This document shows, in pieces, positions 1-7,700 of a stretch of 15,452 nucleotides of DNA. Source of the DNA: JANMEX01 sp043744175 (GTDB lineage: Bacteria > Pseudomonadota > Alphaproteobacteria > Rhizobiales > Rhizobiaceae); NCBI GenBank assembly GCA_043744175.1, contig JAYTVD010000155.1, positions 1 through 15,452 on the forward strand, given 5' to 3'. The position numbers and the translations under genes were made by a program. Position 1 is the stretch's first letter. Every line of letters begins with the position of its first letter. A model generated the notes under the pieces. It worked only from the letters and a program-made list of their open reading frames with translations, was not told where the DNA came from and ran no database searches.

Positions 1-217
1 GATCTAAAATTTAGTCTTCAATGATAATTATAGGTTGTATTTCTGCAATTTATTTTGTGTCACCGATTGCAGGGCTTGACATCAAAGCTGGCTTTTAAGC
101 TCTCGCTTGGCACGTTTTGTCTGTCAAGGTTTGCCACTCTCTACAACTATGTGTTAGAAACAAGTGTGGTGTTGGGTTGCGCTCGACTCTGGATTTTTCT
201 GAATAAGGTTACGCTAA

Positions 218-1831
218 ATGACGGCAAAAGTAATTAAATCTGAAGTTGCAGGTGGCGAAGGTTTTTCTGAACGCAGCCAGCCGGGGTATGCCTTTGAGGC
301 GCAGGGTTCCAGCAATGAAGATGGTTTCAGTATTGGTGATGTATTTCGCTATTTGTGGAACGCAAAGGCTTATTTAGGTGCTGGCGCCTTAGCTTTTTTA
401 TTTGCCGCACTTTTGTTTACGAGTTTTTATAGTCTGGTTGTGCCTAGCGTTACGTCCTATCGCTCAAGTGTCACTGTCACAATGACCGGTGCGGAGCCGG
501 GTCTCTATCCAAATGGTGCAGCGTTTGCACCTTCTGACCTGCGATCGCCAGCCGTATTGGAGGCGGTGTTCGATGCAAATGAACTATCAAAGTATGGGCT
601 CGATCTTGCTAGATTTACCAACATGGTTTCAGTCGAAGCCTATTCGCCAGTTTTTAATTCAACAGTGGAGCGGTTTAGGACCCGTTTGGATAGTAAAACA
701 CTCACGTTTGAAGAGCGTAAATCTATAGAAGATGAGTTCCGTACGGCGATAGCAGAGATAAATGGCAAGGGCATCCTCGTCACCTTTTTTGTGCCTGCAA
801 ATATTAATATTGACGATGTGATCGCGCTGAAAGTGGTCAATGACATCCCTGCCAAGTGGGCAGATGTTTTTATAAATCGACTTGGGGTTGCAAGCTTGCC
901 TATAGACGTTTCTGGCGAGAAGTTAGTTGACGACGGTCTGATGAAGGATCTGGACTACCCGTTGGTATATGATTATCTCACGGCACAGTTCAAAAAACTT
1001 GGCGATCGCATTCAGTCAATTGAAGAAATTCCAGGCTCTTCTACTATATTGTCGAAAACGACGGGCAAAAGCATCTCCGATCTGAGGCGCGAGTTGGAGT
1101 CGATAGGCAGATTTAGGCTTGATTTGGGGATGAGGCCGTTTGTTGACTTGGGTCTTTCTCGCGATAAAGATCTCACCTCAATTATGTATAGCAATTTGTC
1201 CTCGTCGCTTGAGTTGGAAGCTCTTGCCAACACCGAAACTGCTAACAACATCACCAATGTTCTAGGTGATTTCCGTGCAAAAAATAATTCAAACACTGGC
1301 GACACCACTGCGCAAACGGGGGTGGGTTCTGGTGTTGCGCCTCAAGGTGCGACGACGCAAATTGATGGTACTATGGTCGATAAGATCATTGAATTGGCGA
1401 AAAATGGTGCAGGGCTGGATTTTCAGAAGGAATTATTAGGGCAGAAACTTGATGCCACAACGAAAAATGCTCTGGTTGCGGATCAACGCCGCAGATTGTT
1501 GCTTCGGCTTGCGTCCCTGCAAGGGAATGGTTCAATTTCGTTTGACAGGGATAAAATCACAAAAGAATTTGAAAGCAGGGCTACATTGGCTGCAACCAAC
1601 CTCAACGATTTGTGGGGTGAATCCAATCAGTTCTTAGAGGACGTTAATATGAAACGTTTGAATTTTGACAAAAAGTTGTACTCTTCCAGTGATATATCCA
1701 ACGATTTGCGGATTTCCCATTCGCCTTGGATTTCTTTGCGTCGTTTAACAATCTATGGATTTGCGTTGCTATTGGGTGCTCTGGCAGGGTTGTCATTGTT
1801 TGCGGCACGCAGATTTTTGAGGAACAGCTAA
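218..1831 (+). CDS. Wzz-like chain-length determinant / polysaccharide co-polymerase-type membrane protein
   Basis: This 537-residue protein has a membrane segment near each end, at about residues 53-76 and 510-533. Between them lies a large region of mixed alpha/beta character. This is the topology of Wzz/PCP proteins, which control the chain length of exported polysaccharides from the inner membrane with most of the protein in the periplasm. The short stretch before the first membrane segment (DVFRYLWNAK) also fits the start of a Wzz domain. The protein is clearly longer than classical Wzz (about 320-370 residues). It has a low-complexity Thr/Gly/Asn/Gln-rich stretch around residues 350-385 and no C-terminal kinase domain. 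The ATG at 218 has an AAGG at 205-208 at good spacing. Codon use is more AT-rich than in the cob genes downstream. No other polysaccharide gene is visible, so function rests on topology and a weak family resemblance. It could be another two-transmembrane periplasmic protein. Confidence 0.55.
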   Translation: MTAKVIKSEVAGGEGFSERSQPGYAFEAQGSSNEDGFSIGDVFRYLWNAKAYLGAGALAFLFAALLFTSFYSLVVPSVTSYRSSVTVTMTGAEPGLYPNGAAFAPSDLRSPAVLEAVFDANELSKYGLDLARFTNMVSVEAYSPVFNSTVERFRTRLDSKTLTFEERKSIEDEFRTAIAEINGKGILVTFFVPANINIDDVIALKVVNDIPAKWADVFINRLGVASLPIDVSGEKLVDDGLMKDLDYPLVYDYLTAQFKKLGDRIQSIEEIPGSSTILSKTTGKSISDLRRELESIGRFRLDLGMRPFVDLGLSRDKDLTSIMYSNLSSSLELEALANTETANNITNVLGDFRAKNNSNTGDTTAQTGVGSGVAPQGATTQIDGTMVDKIIELAKNGAGLDFQKELLGQKLDATTKNALVADQRRRLLLRLASLQGNGSISFDRDKITKEFESRATLAATNLNDLWGESNQFLEDVNMKRLNFDKKLYSSSDISNDLRISHSPWISLRRLTIYGFALLLGALAGLSLFAARRFLRNS

Positions 1832-1900
1832 GAGTTACTTGTTGATGACAGCGAAGGGTAAATGATCGCGGTATTATTTTATTTCATGTCGCAGCTTTGA

Positions 1901-1930
1901 TTGACTTCACATAGTTCCGACGCCTACACA
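1901..1930 (+). promoter_or_regulatory. Possible promoter of the cbtB-cobO operon
   Basis: TTGACT at 1901-1906 is a good -35 element, followed after 18 bases by TACACA at 1925-1930, a weak -10. It lies just before the cobalamin riboswitch, where the operon promoter should be. The -10 is poor and a nearby TAGATA at 1931-1936 is an alternative with less suitable spacing, so the placement is tentative. Confidence 0.35.
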
Positions 1931-1939
1931 TAGATATAC

Positions 1940-2128
1940 GTTTGGTTTCCGAAAGGCGAAAGCTGAGAGGAATTCAAAGGGAATGTGAAGGGTGTACCCA
2001 TTAGGGCGCCTTTATCACAGCCGACCCCGCGACTGTAGAGCGGTGAGGACTTTCCATTATGCCACTGGTGAAAACCGGGAAGGCGGAAACGTTCTTATGA
2101 CCCGCGAGCCAGGAGACCTGCCGGACGT
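1940..2128 (+). ncRNA. Cobalamin (AdoCbl) riboswitch
   Basis: This untranslated leader carries the conserved blocks of the cobalamin riboswitch in the right order. They are AAAGGGAA near 1977-1984, GGTG with its partner ACCC at about 1991-1999, CCCGCGACTGTAG at 2025-2037, and the B12 box AGCCAGGAGACCTGCC at 2107-2122. The riboswitch binds adenosylcobalamin and lowers expression of the downstream genes. It sits about 60 bases before cbtB, so it should control the whole cbtB-cbtA-cobP-cobW-cobN-cobO operon. This fits feedback control of cobalt uptake and cobalamin synthesis by the end product. The outer limits are approximate because the closing P1 helix was not folded. No other RNA family has this combination of boxes. 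Confidence 0.93.
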
Positions 2129-2130
2129 TA

Positions 2131-2144
2131 GGGCAATATCGCCC
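2131..2144 (+). promoter_or_regulatory. Small GC hairpin after the riboswitch
   Basis: GGGC at 2131-2134 pairs with GCCC at 2141-2144 around a six-base loop, and is followed by the T-rich run GCTTTCTTT. It lies right after the B12 box and could be part of the expression platform, for example a weak intrinsic terminator. The stem is only four pairs long, so it would be a weak terminator on its own. Confidence 0.35.
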
Positions 2145-2153
2145 GCTTTCTTT

Positions 2154-2167
2154 GGGGAAATTTCCCC
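2154..2167. repeat. Perfect 14-bp palindrome between riboswitch and cbtB
   Basis: GGGGAAATTTCCCC is a perfect 14-bp palindrome, 22 bases before the cbtB start and 12 bases before its ribosome binding site (GGAGG at 2180-2184). As RNA it could form a GC stem with a small AT loop and belong to the riboswitch expression platform. As DNA it could be a protein-binding site. There is no following T run, so it is not a classical terminator. Confidence 0.5.
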
Positions 2168-2189
2168 TTGGCCCAACACGGAGGTTGTC

Positions 2190-2366
2190 ATGGCTGCACG
2201 TACTATTTCTACGACTACAGTTGCGGTATCTGAGCGCGCTAAAAGCGCTGTTATTGCATTGCTGCTTGGCTCATTTTTTGTGTGGGGCGCAGGCCTTGCT
2301 CATAGCCAAGTTTTGCATGATGCCGCGCATGATACACGGCATTCTTTTGGCTTTCCTTGCCACTAA
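2190..2366 (+). CDS. cbtB: CbtB, small subunit of the predicted cobalt transporter CbtAB
   Basis: The 58-residue protein has one membrane segment (about residues 19-38) and ends in a His-rich tail, HDTRHSFGFPCH. This tail, with a His/Cys terminus, is the hallmark of the CbtB family and probably binds a metal. CbtB works with CbtA as a predicted cobalt uptake system of the inner membrane. The family is regularly found under cobalamin riboswitches, as here. The ATG at 2190 is chosen because a strong GGAGG lies at 2180-2184 and the product then has the usual family length. A longer reading frame runs upstream through the riboswitch and is not coding. cbtA follows 12 bases later, so the two are co-transcribed. 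Confidence 0.9.
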   Translation: MAARTISTTTVAVSERAKSAVIALLLGSFFVWGAGLAHSQVLHDAAHDTRHSFGFPCH

Positions 2367-2378
2367 GCCATTGAAATC

Positions 2379-3116
2379 ATGACTATTAAAGTTTTGCTCG
2401 CCGCGCTAGCGGCAGGGCTGTTTGCTGGTATTTTTATGGTGCCGTTGCAAGCGTCACGGGTGACTCCGTTGATTTTGCAGGCTGAAGTTTATGAACGCAG
2501 CGCGGCAAAACATGATCATGGAGCGGTGGAAATAGCTGCCGCGCCGGGCCAAAACATGACAAAAACGGACGAGATGACAGCAATGGCAGCGCCGGACGGC
2601 CATGGCCATGATGACGCACCACTGTTTTTTGGTCGTTTTTGGAATACTCTGTTGGCAAATTTAGTGACGGGCGCTGGCTATGGTCTGATGATGGCCGGCA
2701 TTTCGATGGCCGTTGGCGTTAACGTAAAGTTCTCAACAGGTTTGGTTTGGGGCGCGTTGGGATGGCTTTGTGTGCAGCTGTTGCCAGCGCTCGGCCTGCC
2801 ACCAGCGGTACCTGGATCGCCGGAATCAGAGCTTGATGGCCGCCAGATTTGGTGGGTCATGACGATCATACTCTCGGTTTCAGGCTTTTGTATTTTGCTG
2901 TTGACCAAGCCGATTGCCATGAAGCTGCTTGGCCTTATTTGCCTTGTTTCGCCCCATGTCTACGGGGCGCCCCAGCCAATCGACATTAGCAGCAATGTAC
3001 CATCCTATTTGGCCGCGCAATATGCGGTTGCCACGCTTGCGACAACGCTGTTTTTCTGGCTGGTTTTGGGTCTGGCGCTGGGCTGGTTTATGGATCGCAC
3101 GCACGCCGATGAATAA
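2379..3116 (+). CDS. cbtA: CbtA, membrane subunit of the predicted cobalt transporter
   Basis: This 245-residue membrane protein has hydrophobic segments at about residues 3-25, 91-114, 119-138, 157-177, 180-192 and 212-236. The CbtA family signatures GLVWGALGWL (121-130) and SPHVYGAPQP (191-200) are present. Between the first two membrane segments is a loop with His/Asp clusters, KHDHG (44-48) and DGHGHDD (73-79), likely to bind the metal before transport. The protein is predicted to move cobalt across the inner membrane with CbtB. It lies 12 bases after cbtB, and its last 8 bases overlap the start of cobP, so translation is probably coupled. Cobalt is inferred from the family and the riboswitch; transport has not been shown by sequence alone. 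Confidence 0.88.
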   Translation: MTIKVLLAALAAGLFAGIFMVPLQASRVTPLILQAEVYERSAAKHDHGAVEIAAAPGQNMTKTDEMTAMAAPDGHGHDDAPLFFGRFWNTLLANLVTGAGYGLMMAGISMAVGVNVKFSTGLVWGALGWLCVQLLPALGLPPAVPGSPESELDGRQIWWVMTIILSVSGFCILLLTKPIAMKLLGLICLVSPHVYGAPQPIDISSNVPSYLAAQYAVATLATTLFFWLVLGLALGWFMDRTHADE

Positions 3117-3627
3117 AGGCAAAATCATCCTTGTGCTCGGCGGCGCGCGGTCTGGAAAATCCGCGTTTGCTGAGCGCTTGATTGATGAGACGGGGCTCGC
3201 GAAGACTTATCTTGCCACAGGACAAGTGTATGATGATGAGATGAAGCGGCGGGTGGGAACGCACCAATCCCGCCGTGGACTGGAGTGGAAGCTGGTAGAA
3301 GAGCCCGTGGAAATTACCGCAGCGCTTGCCGGAATTTGTTATGCCAACACAGCCGTTTTGGTGGATTGTCTGACGCTGTGGGTCACGAATTTGATGATGG
3401 CGGAAAAAGCAGTATTGTCTGAATGCGACATGCTGGTTGAGGCGCTGCCCACGCTGTCGGGAACCATTGTTTTGGTTTCCAACGAAGTCGGGCAGGGCAT
3501 AGTGCCGGACAATGCGATGGCGCGGGCGTTTCGGGACTATGCCGGATTGCTGCACCAGAAGATGGCTGGAATCGCGGATGAAGTTTATTTTGTAACGGCA
3601 GGATTGCCGCAAAAGTTAAAAGGTTGA
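3109..3627 (+). CDS. cobP: Bifunctional adenosylcobinamide kinase / adenosylcobinamide-phosphate guanylyltransferase
   Basis: CobP (CobU in Salmonella) phosphorylates adenosylcobinamide and then transfers GMP to it, giving adenosylcobinamide-GDP for nucleotide-loop assembly in the cytoplasm. The 172-residue protein has the P-loop GGARSGKS at residues 11-18. His52 in RRVGTHQSRR fits the histidine that carries GMP. DCLTLWVTNL (86-95) and SNEVGQGIVP (124-133) are further family motifs. Length is typical. The ATG at 3109 gives a protein starting MNKGKIILVLGG, in line with the family. The same frame is open for 180 bases upstream but lies inside cbtA. The overlap with cbtA is 8 bp, and cobW starts 6 bases after the stop. 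Confidence 0.94.
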   Translation: MNKGKIILVLGGARSGKSAFAERLIDETGLAKTYLATGQVYDDEMKRRVGTHQSRRGLEWKLVEEPVEITAALAGICYANTAVLVDCLTLWVTNLMMAEKAVLSECDMLVEALPTLSGTIVLVSNEVGQGIVPDNAMARAFRDYAGLLHQKMAGIADEVYFVTAGLPQKLKG

Positions 3628-3633
3628 AAAGCT

Positions 3634-4695
3634 ATGAATGGTGGTAAAATTCCTGCGACTGTTATCACTGGATTTCTAGGTTCTGGGAAGACGACGCTGA
3701 TCCGCAATTTGCTGATGAACGCGAACGGTAAGAAAATTGCATTGATTATCAATGAGTTCGGCGATCTTGGTGTTGATGGCGATGTGCTGAAAAGCTGCGG
3801 TGCGGATGCGTGCAGCGAGGATGATATCGTTGAACTGACCAATGGCTGCATCTGCTGCACGGTGGCGGATGACTTCATCCCGACCATGGAAAAGCTGATT
3901 GAGCGTGACCGGAACATTGATCATATCATCATCGAAACCTCTGGTTTGGCGCTGCCGCAGCCGCTGGTGCAGGCGTTTAATTGGCCCGGAATTAAAACCC
4001 GTGTGACGGTGGATGGCGTGATAACGGTGGTAGATAGCGCCGCCGTGGCGGCTGGACGCTTTGCAGATGATGAGGATGCGGTAGCCGAACAACGCGCCGC
4101 AGATGAGACTGTGGATCATGACAATCCGCTTGAAGAAGTGTTTGAAGACCAGATCATTGCGGCTGATTTGGTGATCCTCAACAAGAGCGATTTGGTGAAT
4201 GCGGATGCCATGGAAGATGTGCGCACCATCGTGCAGGAGGCCACATCTCGCCCTGTCAAAATGATTGAGGCGCAGAATGGCAACCTGCCGATTTCTGTTC
4301 TTCTTGGCATTGGGGCAGGCACGGAAGATTTGATTTCCGGACGCAGATCGCACCATGAAATTGGGCATGAGGATGGCGAAATGCACGACCATGATGACTT
4401 TGATTCATTCGTGGCAAGTGCGGGTTCAGTGGCACATACAGCGGCATTTATGACCTCGCTGAAAAGCATTATTGCCAGCCATGACGTGCTGCGTTTGAAG
4501 GGCTTTGTGGATGTGCCCGGCAAGCCATTGCGCCTTGTGGTGCAGGCGGTTGGAGCGCGCATAGATAGCTATTTTGACCGTGCCTGGGCGGCAGGCGAAA
4601 CGCGCGAAACGCGGCTGGTGGTGATTGGTTTGCATGGGCTGGACCGCGCTTTGATTGCGGGTGAAATCAATGCCGCTGCCCTTGAAGCTGCGTAA
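3634..4695 (+). CDS. cobW: CobW, GTP-dependent cobalt metallochaperone
   Basis: CobW belongs to the G3E GTPases (COG0523) and is thought to deliver cobalt to the CobNST chelatase. The 353-residue protein has the Walker A motif GFLGSGKTT (13-21), the metal-binding CxCC motif in GCICCTV (71-77), ETSGLALP (101-108) and the guanine-specificity motif NKSD (183-186). A His/Asp/Glu-rich linker, with His at 240, 241, 245, 251 and 253, probably adds metal-binding capacity. It is followed by the C-terminal CobW domain, which reaches the end. All catalytic motifs are intact. It lies 6 bases after cobP and 5 bases before cobN, a position that supports a role in feeding cobalt to CobN. The ribosome binding site is weak (AAAAGG at 3617-3622), so translation may depend on coupling to cobP. 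Confidence 0.95.
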   Translation: MNGGKIPATVITGFLGSGKTTLIRNLLMNANGKKIALIINEFGDLGVDGDVLKSCGADACSEDDIVELTNGCICCTVADDFIPTMEKLIERDRNIDHIIIETSGLALPQPLVQAFNWPGIKTRVTVDGVITVVDSAAVAAGRFADDEDAVAEQRAADETVDHDNPLEEVFEDQIIAADLVILNKSDLVNADAMEDVRTIVQEATSRPVKMIEAQNGNLPISVLLGIGAGTEDLISGRRSHHEIGHEDGEMHDHDDFDSFVASAGSVAHTAAFMTSLKSIIASHDVLRLKGFVDVPGKPLRLVVQAVGARIDSYFDRAWAAGETRETRLVVIGLHGLDRALIAGEINAAALEAA

Positions 4696-4700
4696 CCAAA

Positions 4701-7700
4701 ATGCACCTACTTCTCTCGCAAAAAGGCACGATTGCCGATGAGGGAGAGGCGATCGATCTTGGCCAAACCATTGGAAAGATGGCGGTTTTTAGTGCTGCCG
4801 ACACCGAGATTGCCAGCCTTGCGGCGGCAAGAGCCCAGCGCGGCGATGATGCGAATTTTCTGCGGCTCGTCAATTTCCTGACGCTTAAACATCCGCTTTC
4901 CATCGATCAATGGGTGGATAAAACAGGGCGGTTTGCCAAGCTCGTCATCGTGCGGGCGCTGGGCGGCGAGAGCTATTGGCCCTATGGGCTGGAGGCGCTC
5001 CATGCGATGGCGGCTAGCCAGAAGATTCTGCTGGCGGTGGTTCCGGGTGACGATAAGCCTGATGCAGGATTGAGCCGTTTTTGTACGTTGCCTGCGCAAC
5101 ATTGCGAGGCGCTGTGGCGCTATCTGGTCGAGGGCGGGGCGCAAAATTGCAGCTCGTTTTTGGCTTATGCTGATGCGTTGATTCATGGCGGCGAACTGCC
5201 TGCTGGGGCTGCGCCGCTGCTCAAGGCTGGTATATTTGCCAGTGCAATGTCGCAACCAAATGCGGAAACAAACAGGCCGTGTGCGGCAATTATTTTCTAC
5301 CGTGCCTTGCTGCAAAGCGGTCAGACAGAAGCTATCTCTGCTTTGGCTAAGGCACTGGAATTGCGTGGTATTTCGGCGACGCCGATCTATGTCACAAGTC
5401 TCAAAGACGAGGTTTCGGTCGCCACCGTTTCTAAAATATTTGAAGATGTGCACCCTGATATTGTGCTGAATACCACGGGATTTGCTGTCTCCACGGGAGG
5501 CAAGGCATGGGCGGGCACGGTGCTGGATCGCGGTGGTGCGCAGGTGTTGCAAGTAGTCCTTTCGTCGTCCACTGAGGAGGCATGGGCAGCATCACCGAAC
5601 GGGCTGACATCACGCGATTTGGCGATGAATATTGCACTGCCGGAAGTGGATGGCCGCGTGATGACACGGGCGATTTCATTCAAGGCTGCATCCACTTTTG
5701 ATGAGTTTGTGGAAGCCAATATTGTGGCGCACAGGCCCAAGGCGGACCGTGTTGAATTTGTTGCGGAATTGGCGGCGAAGTGGGTGAGACTGCGACGCAC
5801 GGCTCCATCTGAGCGGCGCGTGGCGCTGGTCTTGGCCAACTATCCAAACCGTGACGGACGTATTGCCAATGGGGTGGGGCTGGACACGCCAGCGGCGACG
5901 ATTGAGGTGCTGAACGCGCTGAAATTGACCGACTATGACATTCCGGATATTCCTGAAAACGGCGACGAATTGATCCGGCATTTGCAAGCTGGAGTGACAA
6001 ATTCAGGTACCGAAAATCGTGTCGTTTTTGAGCTACTAGAACTCTCAAAATATCGGGAATATTTTGAAAAACTGCCGCTGAAAATTCAAAATGCTGTGGT
6101 TGAAAAATGGGGAAGTCCGGCATCTGATCCGCTTTTTGTGCGGTCGGAAAGTGGTCGGGAAGCGATCGGAGACGATACGCCGCGCGCACGGAAGCCGCAC
6201 GGAGGCGATCCGGAAACCGCCCGAGCGCCGCACGAAGGCGGTTTGGCAGTCGCGCTGCGACGGTTTGGCAATGTGATGGTCGGGATTCAGCCTGCGCGGG
6301 GGTATAATATTGACCCCAAGCAAAGCTACCACTCGCCGGACCTTGTGCCGCCGCATAGCTATTTTGCGTTTTACTTTTTTCTGCGCGAGACTTTTGAGGC
6401 GCACGCGGTTGTGCATATGGGCAAGCACGGCAATATGGAATGGCTGCCGGGTAAATCATTAGGGCTTTCTAATGAGTGTTATCCGGAAGCAACCTTCGGG
6501 CCGATGCCTCATGTGTATCCGTTTATCGTGAACGACCCCGGCGAAGGGACGCAGGCGAAGCGGCGCTCGTCTGCCGTCATCATCGACCATCTCACCCCGC
6601 CGCTGACGCGTGCGGAAAGCTATGGCGCGTTGAAGGATTTGGAGACGCTGGTTGATGAATATTATCAGGCCGACGCGCGGCGGATAAAGCTGCTGGGTCC
6701 TCGCATTTTGGAACTGGTGCGGGATTTGGGCCTCGACCATGACGCGGGCATTGCGGGTGGGGATGATGAGGGGCAGAGCTTAGAGAAGCTGGATGCGTTT
6801 TTGTGTGATTTGAAAGAAATGCAAATCCGTGATGGCTTGCATATTTTCGGGCTCGCGCCAGAGGGGCGGCTGCTCGATGATTTGGTGGTGGCGTTGGCAA
6901 GACTGCCTCGCGGTGATGGGGTAGGGGCGAACGCGAGTTTACACCGGGCAATTGCCGGGGATTTGTTCGAGGCGCCCCCCTCTGTCGACGACGCCGACTT
7001 TGCCGGGGCGAGCCACGGGTCTCGCCCGTCCTTCGGACCCCCCGCGAGGGGGGAGATCAAGTTCGACCCACTTGATTGTGTGATGTCTGATAGCTGGATG
7101 GGCTTGAGACCAAATGCGCTTGAGGTTTTGTCTTCCGATCCGTGGCGTACCAATGGCGATACCGTGGAGCGGATTGAACTGCTGGCGAGCGCGTTGGTGA
7201 GCGGCGGGATGGCTTGTCCGGAAGAGTGGACGGCGACTTCACTGGTGATGGATGAGATCAATGCGCGCATCCGGCCCTCGGTAACTGCCTGTGGTGATGC
7301 GGAAATGCGCGGGTTGCTCACCGCACTTGACGGGCGGTTTGTCTTGCCGGGGTCATCGGGTGCGCCGACGCGGGGGCGGCCGGATGTTTTGCCTACTGGC
7401 AGAAACTTTCACTCGGTGGATAGCCGTGCGGTGCCGACTGAAACAGCGTGGGAGCTGGGCAAAAAATCTGCCGCGCTTTTGTGTTTGCGCCATAGGCAGG
7501 ATCACGGCGATGATTTGCGAAGTGTCGGCATTACCGCATGGGGCACATCGAACATGCGCACCGGCGGCGACGATATTGCGCAGGCGCTCGCGCTGATTGG
7601 TGCCAAGCCGGTTTGGGAGCGGGCGTCGGGCCGCGTGACGGGATTTGAGATTATCCAGCCCGCTATGCTGGGGCGGCCACGGGTGGATGTGACGCTGCGC

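Noticed and set aside
76..81. TTGACA as the -35 of a promoter for the Wzz-like gene
   Set aside because: No acceptable -10 element lies at 15-19 bases downstream, so only half a promoter is visible.
108..122. Sigma-54 type promoter (TGGCACG)
   Set aside because: The -24 half is good, but the -12 position reads CT and not GC, so the required pair of elements is absent.
55..237. Open frame of 60 codons before the Wzz-like gene
   Set aside because: It has a poor start, no convincing ribosome binding site, no recognisable protein features and overlaps the better supported start at 218.
1992..2189. Longer CbtB with a 66-residue N-terminal extension
   Set aside because: The extension is read through the riboswitch aptamer, while the ATG at 2190 has a strong ribosome binding site and gives the family length.
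5680..6459. Long minus-strand open frame of 259 codons within cobN
   Set aside because: It is opposite a well-supported CobN. Its repetitive Arg/Leu/Pro segment is just the 11-bp array read on the other strand.
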